A stretch of 64,000 bases of DNA from CAVRTM01 sp963696105. GTDB taxonomy: Bacteria > Actinomycetota > Actinomycetes > Actinomycetales > Dermatophilaceae. The notes beneath the pieces are model-generated. The model did not search any database. It worked only from the letters and a program-made list of their open reading frames with translations, and was not told the origin of the DNA. The position numbers were made by a program, and so were the translations under genes. Of this stretch, positions 35,738 to 43,551 are shown piece by piece. The stretch is taken from assembly GCA_963696105.1 (NCBI GenBank), contig CAVOIP010000005.1, forward strand, positions 186,001 through 250,000, given 5' to 3'. Position 1 is the stretch's first letter. The number at the start of each line of letters is the position of its first letter.

Positions 35738-36364
35738 ATGACCGAGAGCCCCAGCCGAGCGCTGATCATCGTCGACGTGCAGAACGACTTCTGCGAGGGC
35801 GGCTCGCTGGCCGTCGCCGGCGGCGCCGCCGTGGCCGGGGCCATCAGCCGGTACGTCGCCTCCTGCGCCGGACGGTACGCCGCGGTCGTGGCCACCACGG
35901 ACTGGCACGACGACCCGGGCGCGCACTTCTCCGACGCCCCCGACTACGTCGACAGCTGGCCCGCGCACTGCCGGATCGGCACGGAGGGCGCGCTCATCCA
36001 CCCCGACGCCGAGCCGGCGTTCGAGCACGTGCAGGCCGTCTTCCGCAAGGGCGTGCACCAGGCGGCGTACAGCGGCTTCGAGGGCGTCACGCCCGAGGGC
36101 GACCGGCAGGTGCCGCTCGCGGACTGGCTGCGCGAGCGGGCGGTCGAGGACGTGGACGTCGTCGGCATCGCCACCGACCACTGCGTGCGCGCCACCGCCC
36201 TGGACGCCGCCGCCGAGGGCTTCGGCACGACGGTCCTGCTGGGCCTCACGGCCGGGGTCGCCCGCCAGACCACCGAACGCGCTCTGGCGCAGCTGCGCGA
36301 GGCAGGCGTCGCGCTGGACGGAGAGCCGCATGTCGGCACGCCGCCGGACGTCGCCGGGGACTGA
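35738..36364 (+). CDS. pncA: Nicotinamidase
   Basis: A 208-aa isochorismatase-like hydrolase converting nicotinamide to nicotinate. The catalytic triad can be placed: Asp in IIVDVQNDFCEGG, Lys in VFRKGVHQAAYSGF, and Cys in GIATDHCVRATALDA. The metal site is in TTDWHDDPGAHF. It acts directly upstream of PncB in the pathway, and the genes are adjacent. Confidence 0.95.
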   Translation: MTESPSRALIIVDVQNDFCEGGSLAVAGGAAVAGAISRYVASCAGRYAAVVATTDWHDDPGAHFSDAPDYVDSWPAHCRIGTEGALIHPDAEPAFEHVQAVFRKGVHQAAYSGFEGVTPEGDRQVPLADWLRERAVEDVDVVGIATDHCVRATALDAAAEGFGTTVLLGLTAGVARQTTERALAQLREAGVALDGEPHVGTPPDVAGD

Positions 36365-36408
36365 CCCCGTCGAGGGCCGTCCCCGGCGACCACGGGGCGC
36401 GGCGTGGC

Positions 36409-37598
36409 CTAGTGACGGCCGCCCTCGGCGGCGCCGACGACCTGCACCGGCACACCGTTCGAGGTGAGCCTCCAGTCGTAGGTGGAGAACGCCTTCGCGT
36501 CGATCGTGTGGGCCGCGGTGACCCAGTCGATGATGAGCTGGCGGATCTCCGTCTGCTTGTTGAACACCACCGGCGCAGTCGTCACGCCGGGGAAGTTGCC
36601 GCCGCCGGACTGGCGGTAGTTGTTGATCGCGACCACGAATGACTGGCCCGCGGTGACGGGGGCGCCGCCGTAGGTGAGGTTCCTGATCCGCGACCCCGGC
36701 GCCTGGGCGATGTCGATGTCGTGGGCCAGCGGCGCGTCGAGGCCGCCCATGACGTCGTAGTTGTAGTCCGGCGTCCCGGTGGGCGCGTTGGGGGTGACGG
36801 CGCCCGTGACCTCGTCGGGCGCGAACGGGCCGACGCCGCTGACCTGCTTGAAGTAGTGAGCCGACCACTCGAGGTAGGCCAGGACCTCCGCACCCGTCAT
36901 CCGGATGCCCAGCAGCGTGTTGTCGTAGACGTAGAGCCCCGCGACGTCGTGCACCGTCACGTCGCCGGCGGGGATGGCGGCGTCGCGGTTGAACGGCGCG
37001 GCGATCGACAGCACCGGGTGGTCCCTGGCCAGCAGCCTGGACACCGCACGGTCCTCGGGAACGGTGTTGGCGTTGAGCAGGTGGGCGTGGGCGGTGTCCA
37101 CCGTCCAGCGACCATGCTCCTGCACGAGGTCGAGGTCCATCACCGTCAGGCGCATGCCCCACTTCAGCGGCTCGGACAGCAGGACCTTGCGGCCGGTCTT
37201 CTCGTTGATGACGAAGAGCTCGGGGATCTCCTCGTGCGCGTGCCCGACCAGGATGGCGTCGATGTCGGGGACCTGTTGTGCCAGAGGGGTGCTGGCGTTC
37301 TCGGGGTAGGGCAGCGCGTCGCCGTACGAGGAGGACGTCTTGGACCCGGAGTGGCAGGACACGATGACGACGTCAGCGCCGGCGCGCTTGAGGCGCGGCA
37401 CGAACGTCCTGGCCTGCTCGGACGATGCCGGGGAAACGCACCTTGCCCTCGACGTTGTCGCGGTCCCAGATGGCGACGCCCGGGGGTGACCAGCCCGAGG
37501 ATGCCGACCATCACGTCCTTGCCGTCCGGGGTGCGGACCCGCTTGATCACGTAGGGCGGGAACGTCGGCGCGCCGGTCTTCCAGTCGGGAGCCGCGGC
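36409..37598 (-). pseudogene. Bifunctional metallophosphatase/5'-nucleotidase, N-terminally truncated and frameshifted
   Basis: The C-terminal part is clear: VIVSCHSGSKTSSSYGDALP, DAILVGHAHEEIP, VLLSEPLKWGMRL, LLNANTVPED, then the substrate-binding domain with DVAGLYVYDNTLLGIRM and FVVAINNYRQSGGG. Extra bases near 37480 and 37420 break the frame. The metal-binding N-terminal region (DxH and GNHD-type motifs) is missing: recognisable sequence begins APDWKTGAPTFPPYVIKRV immediately after the hmgA stop. As it stands it cannot be catalytic. A deletion or an assembly join at about 37598 is implied. Confidence 0.85.
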
Positions 37599-38840
37599 TC
37601 AGGCCTCCGGCTGCGCCCGGCCGCCGACCCAGGACCACGCGTAGCGGCCGTCGTCGGTCGCCCGCCCTGCCTCGCCGAGCTCGAGCGGGCGGAAGGTGTC
37701 GACCATGACCGCGAGCTCGTCGAAGTACTCCACCCCGATCGAGCGCTCGTAGGCGCCGGGTTGCGGTCCGTGCGCGTGTCCCCCGGGGTGCAGTGAGACC
37801 GATCCCCTGCCGATGCCCGAGCCCTTGCGCGCCTCGTAGTCGCCGTCGACGTAGAACATGACCTCGTCGCTGTCGACGTTGGAGTGGTAGTAGGGCACCG
37901 GGATCGACAGCGGGTGGTAGTCCACCTTGCGCGGCACGAAGTTGCAGATGACGAAGCCCGCGCCCTCGAACACCTGGTGCACGGGCGGCGGCTGGTGCAC
38001 CCGGCCGGTGATCGGCTCGAAGTCGCGCACGTTGAAGGCGTAGGGGTACAGGCAGCCGTCCCAGCCCACGACGTCCAGCGGGTGGTGCGCTGAGGTGTGG
38101 ACGCTCCCGACGATCCCCGAGGGCCCGTTGCCGCGGTGCTTGAGGAAGACCTCCGTCGGCACGTCGGCCGCCGCGCCGATGTCCTCGGCCAGCAGCGTGG
38201 ACGTGGGCACCCTCAGGTCGCGCTCGCAGTACGGCGCGTGCTCCAGCAGCTGGCCGAACCGGCTGAGGTAGCGCCGGGGTGGGCTGATGTGGGAGTTGGC
38301 CTCGATGCAGTAGGCCCGCAGCGGCACGCTGCCCTCGGCGACCTTGGGCACCCACCGGTGCGTGGTCGCCCGCGGGATGACGAGATAGTCGCCGTGCGCG
38401 ACGTCGAACACGCCGAACACCGTCTCGACCCGCGCCTCACCGCGCTCGACGTAGATGCACTCGTCGCCGATCGCGTTGCGGTAGAAGGGGCTTGGCGAGT
38501 CCGCGACCACGTAGGAGATGCGCACGTCGCCGTTGGCCAGCACCAGCCGCCGTCCCGTCACGACGTCGACCCCACGGATGGAGTCCTCGTCGGGGAACAG
38601 GTCGTGGAGCGACAGGTGCCTGGGCAGCAGGGGGTGGTTCGGGGTGGTGGACAGGTCGGGCAGCTCCCAGGTGTGGGCGTCGACGATCGCGGACGGCAGC
38701 CCCCGGTGGTAGAGCAGCGAGGAGTCCGAGGAGAACCCCTCCTCGCCCATCAGCTCCTCGTAGTACAGCGCGCCCTCGGGCGTGCGGTGTTGCGTGTGCC
38801 GCTTGGGCGGGACGTGTCCGATCCGCTGGTAGTGCGCCAT
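37599..38840 (-). CDS. hmgA: Homogentisate 1,2-dioxygenase
   Basis: A 413-aa cupin dioxygenase. Start at ATG 38840 (MAHYQRIGHVPPKRH). Conserved blocks are CIYVERGEARVETVFG, WDGCLYPYAFNVRDFEPI, and the iron-ligand region YYHSNVDSDEVMFYVDG then SVSLHPGGHAHGPQPGAYE. It opens the homogentisate ring to maleylacetoacetate in tyrosine/phenylalanine catabolism. It is divergent from the unknown-fahA operon. The stop abuts the broken nucleotidase fragment without a gap. Confidence 0.94.
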   Translation of the reverse strand: MAHYQRIGHVPPKRHTQHRTPEGALYYEELMGEEGFSSDSSLLYHRGLPSAIVDAHTWELPDLSTTPNHPLLPRHLSLHDLFPDEDSIRGVDVVTGRRLVLANGDVRISYVVADSPSPFYRNAIGDECIYVERGEARVETVFGVFDVAHGDYLVIPRATTHRWVPKVAEGSVPLRAYCIEANSHISPPRRYLSRFGQLLEHAPYCERDLRVPTSTLLAEDIGAAADVPTEVFLKHRGNGPSGIVGSVHTSAHHPLDVVGWDGCLYPYAFNVRDFEPITGRVHQPPPVHQVFEGAGFVICNFVPRKVDYHPLSIPVPYYHSNVDSDEVMFYVDGDYEARKGSGIGRGSVSLHPGGHAHGPQPGAYERSIGVEYFDELAVMVDTFRPLELGEAGRATDDGRYAWSWVGGRAQPEA

Positions 38841-38906
38841 GCCACTCCCGGTACCGTCGTGCGTCCGTTCAGCGGACGCAGGTGTCACTGTCAACCCAGC
38901 GTCCAG

Positions 38907-38912
38907 TAGCCT
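38907..38912 (+). promoter_or_regulatory. Leaderless -10 box TAGCCT for the unknown-fahA operon
   Basis: TANNNT box 7 nt before ATG 38920, which supports that start over the upstream in-frame ATG at 38839. Confidence 0.6.
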
Positions 38913-38919
38913 GCCGGTC

Positions 38920-39795
38920 ATGTCAATGACGCCGCAGGATCCGCCCCCCGCGCGGGCGGCGGACCCGGCCGAGCGTGCGCTCTTCCGCCGCCTGGTCGAC
39001 GACGCCGCGGTCTTTCCTCCGGGCCTGGCTCCCCTGCCCCGTGCCGTGGAGGAGCACCTGGCCCGCCGGTCGCAGCCGTGGGCCGACCTCGTCGGGCCGC
39101 TCCTCCTGCCTGCCGCCGCGGCTCCCGAGCTGCTGGCCCTCCCCCGGGCGGCGCCGCTGGACGTCGCGCTCGTGGGCCGCCCCGGCACCGCCCTGGACGT
39201 CGTGGAACGCGCCCTCGACCAGCTCGGCCGCGACCCCACGGTGACCGTGGTGGGCACCGAGGTCGCCTGGTCCAGCGAGTGGGCCGGGTCGCTGGGCTGG
39301 GGCCTGCCCGTGTCGGTGGAGGTGCCGCGCGGGCCCGACCTCGCCCCCGCGCTGGAGGACATCCGGGACCACACGGGCGGCCGGAGCCCGCTGCAGGCCA
39401 AGCTGCGCACCGGCGCCACGGACACACTGCCGGTCCCGGACGCGACCGAGCTGGCGATGTTCCTGCGCACCTGTGTCGACATGGACCTGGGGTTCAAGCT
39501 CACCGGTGGCCTGCACCGCGCCGTCGCGCACACCACCGCCGACGGCGAGCGCCAGCACGGGTTTCTCAACGTGCTCTGCGCCACCCGCTGGGCGCTCGCC
39601 CACGCCGCGGAGGTGCCCGAGCTGGCGGCCCTGCTGGAGCAACGGGACCCCGCGCCACTGGTGGACATCCTCACCCGCATGAGCGCGGCCGACGCCAGCG
39701 TCGTCCGCGCCTTCTTCACGGCGTACGGCTGCTGCGGGGTCACCGACCCCGTCCACGACCTGTCGACGCTGGGCCTGATCAAGGAGACCGTATGA
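38920..39795 (+). CDS. Unknown protein translationally coupled to fahA
   Basis: A 291-aa cytoplasmic protein without a family I can name. Regular alternation of short hydrophobic strands (LDVALVGRPG, TVTVVGTEVAW, LPVSVEVPRG, PLQAKLRTGA, LGFKLTGGLHR, GFLNVLCATRW) with helices suggests a TIM-type barrel with a Lys-rich rim. Cysteines occur in LRTCVDMD and YGCCGV. Its TGA overlaps the fahA ATG. No maleylacetoacetate isomerase is seen in the window, so a role in that step or in a side reaction is an attractive but untested idea. Confidence 0.8.
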   Translation: MSMTPQDPPPARAADPAERALFRRLVDDAAVFPPGLAPLPRAVEEHLARRSQPWADLVGPLLLPAAAAPELLALPRAAPLDVALVGRPGTALDVVERALDQLGRDPTVTVVGTEVAWSSEWAGSLGWGLPVSVEVPRGPDLAPALEDIRDHTGGRSPLQAKLRTGATDTLPVPDATELAMFLRTCVDMDLGFKLTGGLHRAVAHTTADGERQHGFLNVLCATRWALAHAAEVPELAALLEQRDPAPLVDILTRMSAADASVVRAFFTAYGCCGVTDPVHDLSTLGLIKETV

Positions 39796-41018
39796 GCAGC
39801 AGCTGGCTCGACCTGCCTGCAGACCACCCCTTCGGCCTGGCCGCGCTGCCGTACGGCGTGTTCTCCACCGACGACCCGGACCTGCGCCGGGTCGGCGTCC
39901 GCGTCGGTGACCACGTGCTGGACGCAGGCGTCGCCGCCGAGCACGCCGGCATGGAGTCCGGCACCAGCTGGACCCAGCCGAGCCTGAACGACTTCCTCTC
40001 GCGTGGCCCGCACGCCTGGGCCGCGGCCCGCCGGTGGCTCGTCGAGGTGCTCAGCGACCCCGCCCACCGCGACGCGGTCGAACCGCACCTGCTGCCGCTG
40101 TCGGCGGTGACGATGCACCTGCCGTTCGAGGTGGCCGACTACGTCGACTTCTACGCCAGCGAGCAGCACGCCACCAACGTGGGCCGGATCTTCCGCCCCG
40201 ACGGCCAGGCGCTGACCCCGAACTGGAAGCACCTGCCCATCGGCTACCACGGCCGCGCCGGCACGGTGGTGGTGAGCGGCAGTGACGTGGTCCGGCCCAC
40301 CGGTCAGCGCAAGGCGCCCGGTGACGCGGTGCCGGTGTTCGGGCCCAGCGTGCGACTCGACATCGAGGCCGAGCTCGGCTTCGTCGTCGGCGGCGCGACC
40401 CCGATCGGCACCCGGGTGGGAGTCGACGAAGCCGAGGACCACCTCTTCGGGGTGGTGCTGCTCAACGACTGGAGCGCGCGGGACATCCAGGCCTGGGAGT
40501 ACGTCCCGCTCGGCCCGTTCCTCGGCAAGTCCTTCTGCACCAGCATCTCCGCGTGGGTGCTGCCGATGGAGGCCCTGCACGACGCCCGCGTCGCCCTGCC
40601 CGGCCAGGACCCCGAGCCGCTGCCCTACCTGCGCGGCGCGGACGACGCGGCGACGTACGGCCTCGACGTCCACTGCGAGGTCCGGCTCAACGGCACGCTC
40701 ATCTCGACGCCGGACTACGCGGGGATGTACTGGTCCCCCACGCAGATGCTGGCCCACCTCAGCGTCAACGGCGCCAGCCTGCGCGACGGCGACCTGTTCG
40801 GGTCGGGGACCATCAGCGGCTCCGACCCCGGCACGCGCGGGTCGCTGCTCGAGCTGACCTGGAACGGTCAGGAACCCCTGACCCTGGCGGACGGGTCCAG
40901 CCGGTCGTTCCTGCAGGACGGCGACACGGTGACGATCACCGGCTGGGCGCCGGGCCCGGACGGCGGCCGGGTCGCCCTCGGCGAGGTCACCGGCACGGTC
41001 GTGCCCGGACCCGCCTGA
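39792..41018 (+). CDS. fahA: Fumarylacetoacetase
   Basis: A 408-aa hydrolase for the last step of tyrosine catabolism, giving fumarate and acetoacetate. The metal site and catalytic residues are visible: DFYASEQHATNVG (Asp), IGYHGRAGTVVVSG (catalytic His), IEAELGFVVGG (Glu) and LLNDWSARDIQAWEYVPLG (Asp). ATG 39792 overlaps the preceding stop (ATGA). A strong hairpin follows. Confidence 0.96.
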   Translation: MSSSWLDLPADHPFGLAALPYGVFSTDDPDLRRVGVRVGDHVLDAGVAAEHAGMESGTSWTQPSLNDFLSRGPHAWAAARRWLVEVLSDPAHRDAVEPHLLPLSAVTMHLPFEVADYVDFYASEQHATNVGRIFRPDGQALTPNWKHLPIGYHGRAGTVVVSGSDVVRPTGQRKAPGDAVPVFGPSVRLDIEAELGFVVGGATPIGTRVGVDEAEDHLFGVVLLNDWSARDIQAWEYVPLGPFLGKSFCTSISAWVLPMEALHDARVALPGQDPEPLPYLRGADDAATYGLDVHCEVRLNGTLISTPDYAGMYWSPTQMLAHLSVNGASLRDGDLFGSGTISGSDPGTRGSLLELTWNGQEPLTLADGSSRSFLQDGDTVTITGWAPGPDGGRVALGEVTGTVVPGPA

Positions 41019-41052
41019 GCCCGGCAACCGACGGACACCGAGCTTGCCGGGC
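41019..41052 (+). terminator. fahA terminator
   Basis: GCCCGGCAA (41019-41027) and TTGCCGGGC (41044-41052) form a perfect 9-bp stem right after the fahA stop. Confidence 0.75.
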
Positions 41053-41121
41053 CGCACTCATGACGCCGGTTTCGCGCCGCCATGACGTGCCCGCTCCACG
41101 CAGCGGGATCGGTCCAGCGCA

Positions 41122-42453
41122 TCACGCGCTGAGCAGGCGGTCGTGGAAGCGCCCCTCGAGGAGAGAGGGTCCACGGCTGCGTGCGGCTGGTGGCCTCTGG
41201 ACGGGATGCGGCCTGCCGGCTGGGTGGGGTGGCGTCGGGCTGGTGTAGTGGTGGCCGGTGGGCGTGCGGGTGCGCACGTGCCCGGCGGTGGTGGTGGCGT
41301 GGGCGTGCCAGCCAGGGGCCTCCTTGGCCAGGTTGCATGCGGCGCACAGGCCCTGCGCGTTGGTCGCGGCAGTGGGGCCGCCGTGGGCATGCCGGGTGGG
41401 GTGGTCGAGGTGGCGGATCGGGGCGTCGCACCAAGGGGTGCGGCAGCTCTGGTCGCGGGTGATCAGGAACCTGCGCAGGCCGCCGGTGAAGGTGCGGCCT
41501 GTGGAGTCCATGCCGACCAGGGCCCTCCCGGGTGGACGCGTGTAGAGCCGGCGGACCCACACGTCGGCGTCGGTGTCGGCCAGCCAGGTCCGGGCGAAGG
41601 GGGCCGGGACCGGCCCGTAGCCGTGGACCTGGGCCGGGGCCGGGTCGTGCCCGAGCAGGGCGGTGTCGCTCATCACGAGCTGGACCTCGACGGGAACCGC
41701 GGCGGCGCTGGCCTGCCCGGTGACCCGTTCGACCAGGGTGTCGGCCATGATCTGGCCCCGGCCCCGCTGGTCGCCCGCCGAGCGCAGGGTGTCCGCGTGC
41801 CGACTCAGCGCGGCGTGCACCGCCACGCCCTGGGCGACCGGGAGCAGCCCGGTCAGGAACGTCATGGTGTCCGGTGCCGGGCGCAGGCTGACCCGCCGCT
41901 GGGTGACGGCGTGGGCGGCCCGGGCGCTGAAGGCGTGCGGGTCCAGCCGGTAGGCGATCCGGCGGGCCGCCTGCTCGATGCCGCGGTCACCGAGCCCGGC
42001 CAGGGCACCTGGGGCGGCCAGCTCGGCGTCGAGGGCCGCGCGGTCCTGCAGGGTCAGGCAGGCGCTCTCGCGCACGATCAGGGTGACCCGCCACTCGCTG
42101 AGCGCCCCGGCCGCGAAAGCGGCGGCGGTCTGCGGCATCTCGGCCAACGCCACGGCAACCCCCAGATGCCGGGACCCTTTGGCTGGGCTGTCCCGGCGGG
42201 CCAGCGCCACCTGCGCCCCGACCCCGACACCGACCTCCCGGGCCGGCGCCCCGGCCGCAACCTGGGCGGCCCGCTGCGACGCGGCGAACGACAGCGTGAT
42301 CCGGGCCTGCGCGGCCGCCGCCGCGGCCTTGAGCTCCTCCAGCGCCCGCAACGCCTCGACCCGGTCGGCGTCTACGGAGGGGGCCAAGCGGCCGAGCGCG
42401 GCCACCCACCCACGGACGGCGTCCGTGCCGACTGCCCCATTGCCGTGGACCAT
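41122..42453 (-). CDS. DUF222 / HNH endonuclease (13E12-repeat-type), SOS-controlled
   Basis: A 443-aa protein: an Ala-rich helical DUF222 region (about 20-300) and a C-terminal HNH domain with CRTPWCDAPIRHLDHPTR and AQGLCAACNLAKEAPGW, which combines the HNH catalytic pair with Cys zinc ligands. These genes are often multicopy in actinomycetes. I chose ATG 42453 because TATCAT lies 6 nt upstream and a LexA box is next to it; an upstream ATG (42510) would place the box inside the gene. Confidence 0.88.
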   Translation of the reverse strand: MVHGNGAVGTDAVRGWVAALGRLAPSVDADRVEALRALEELKAAAAAAQARITLSFAASQRAAQVAAGAPAREVGVGVGAQVALARRDSPAKGSRHLGVAVALAEMPQTAAAFAAGALSEWRVTLIVRESACLTLQDRAALDAELAAPGALAGLGDRGIEQAARRIAYRLDPHAFSARAAHAVTQRRVSLRPAPDTMTFLTGLLPVAQGVAVHAALSRHADTLRSAGDQRGRGQIMADTLVERVTGQASAAAVPVEVQLVMSDTALLGHDPAPAQVHGYGPVPAPFARTWLADTDADVWVRRLYTRPPGRALVGMDSTGRTFTGGLRRFLITRDQSCRTPWCDAPIRHLDHPTRHAHGGPTAATNAQGLCAACNLAKEAPGWHAHATTTAGHVRTRTPTGHHYTSPTPPHPAGRPHPVQRPPAARSRGPSLLEGRFHDRLLSA

Positions 42454-42459
42454 GAGACC

Positions 42460-42465
42460 ATGATA
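42460..42465 (-). promoter_or_regulatory. Leaderless -10 box TATCAT for the HNH gene
   Basis: TANNNT box 6 nt before ATG 42453; one base separates it from the LexA site. Confidence 0.65.
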
Positions 42466-42466
42466 C

Positions 42467-42482
42467 TCGAACACCTGTTCGA
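42467..42482. promoter_or_regulatory. LexA (SOS) box
   Basis: TCGAACACCTGTTCGA matches the mycobacterial SOS consensus TCGAAC-N4-GTTCGA exactly. It lies directly upstream of the -10 box, where bound LexA would block RNA polymerase. Confidence 0.88.
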
Positions 42483-42521
42483 TCGGAAGGCCCTGTGGAT
42501 CGCGCGACATGCGGCGCGGCT

Positions 42522-42557
42522 GGCCGCGGCGCGGGGCTTGGCCGCGGCGCGGGGCTT
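42522..42557. repeat. 18-bp tandem duplication
   Basis: Two identical 18-nt units (42522-42539 and 42540-42557), followed to about 42640 by degenerate GGCTTGG/ACGCCTGG and CTCAGCCGTG repeats. Non-coding filler upstream of the HNH gene and downstream of the RDD gene. Confidence 0.75.
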
Positions 42558-42648
42558 GGTCGTTACGCCTGGCTTGGCCGTGACGCCTGGCGCACGGCTC
42601 GCGGGTGGCGCGCCACTCAGCCGTGACGCGGCTCAGCCGTGGCGGCGC

Positions 42649-43464
42649 TCAGCTGTGGCGGCGCGGTTGCTGTCCGAGGACGACGTTGGTGGCGGCCGCC
42701 TTGTCGTGCAGGGCCTGTCGGCGCTCGTCCCACAGCGGCCAGAGCGAGTCCAGGATCGTGAACAGGCTGCCGAGGAGGCCGACGACCGGCAGCAGCCCGA
42801 CGATGCTGCCGGCCTCCTTGACGAACGTCCGCCGCACCACCGCCGCCAACGGCGGCGCCCCGGGGCGCTCCCGCAGCCGCACGCTGATCCCCACGAGGCG
42901 GCGGCCCGGCGTGGTGCCGTGCCAGGTGAGCAGCACGATCTCGTAGGCCATGTAGATCACGATGCTCGCCAGGCTGACCGGCAGCAGGGCGCTGGCCAGC
43001 TCGACGGGGGCGGGCGGCGGCGTGCCGCCGCTCTGCGCCGCGTCGATGCTGGCGCGGAAGAAGTCGGACATGATGCCGGCGGCACGACCGAGCGCCGGGA
43101 ACGTCACCACCGCGGTGAGGATCGCGCAGATCACCCCGTCGACGATCCGGGCGGCGACGCGCCGCCACCAGCCGGACAGGAGGACGCCGTCGGGGGTCGT
43201 CGGCTGCGGGCGGCCGAGCTGGACACCCTGCCACGGTGGGGCGACGGGCGACTGCTGCCCCCGCTCGCCGTGCCCCTGTCGGCCCTGTCCGCCCTGGCTG
43301 CTGTAGGGCCCGGTGCTGGCGAGGTCCTGGGCCGCCCCGATGCCGGACTGGTCGACCGTGGGCGACCTGCGCGGCGCGACGTGGCTGGTCCAGACCACGC
43401 CGTCCCAGTAGCGCAGCAGGCTGGCGTCGTTCGGGTCGTCGTACCACCCGGAGGGCTGTGTCAT
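42649..43464 (-). CDS. DUF2510 / RDD-family membrane protein
   Basis: A 271-aa protein. An N-terminal DUF2510 zinc-ribbon-like module (GWYDDPNDASLLRYWDGVVW) is followed by a Gly/Gln-rich linker and an RDD domain with about three membrane helices (WWRRVAARIVDGVICAIL, WHGTTPGRRLVGISV). RDD proteins are poorly understood and some act in ion exchange. Divergent from the APC permease with an 87-bp gap. Confidence 0.85.
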   Translation of the reverse strand: MTQPSGWYDDPNDASLLRYWDGVVWTSHVAPRRSPTVDQSGIGAAQDLASTGPYSSQGGQGRQGHGERGQQSPVAPPWQGVQLGRPQPTTPDGVLLSGWWRRVAARIVDGVICAILTAVVTFPALGRAAGIMSDFFRASIDAAQSGGTPPPAPVELASALLPVSLASIVIYMAYEIVLLTWHGTTPGRRLVGISVRLRERPGAPPLAAVVRRTFVKEAGSIVGLLPVVGLLGSLFTILDSLWPLWDERRQALHDKAAATNVVLGQQPRRHS

Positions 43465-43538
43465 GCGCCCAGCCTTTCACGCCTGCGGACCCCCGCCACG
43501 CACCTTGACCTCGGGAGGTGACCCCGGCCGTGCGGCGA

Positions 43539-43544
43539 TACGGT
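43539..43544 (+). promoter_or_regulatory. Leaderless -10 box TACGGT for the APC permease
   Basis: TANNNT box 7 nt before ATG 43552. Confidence 0.55.
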
Positions 43545-43551
43545 CGTCCCC

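Noticed and set aside
38841..41057. N-terminal extension of homogentisate dioxygenase by over 700 codons
   Set aside because: Open only because it is antisense to fahA; homology begins at MAHYQRIG (38840).
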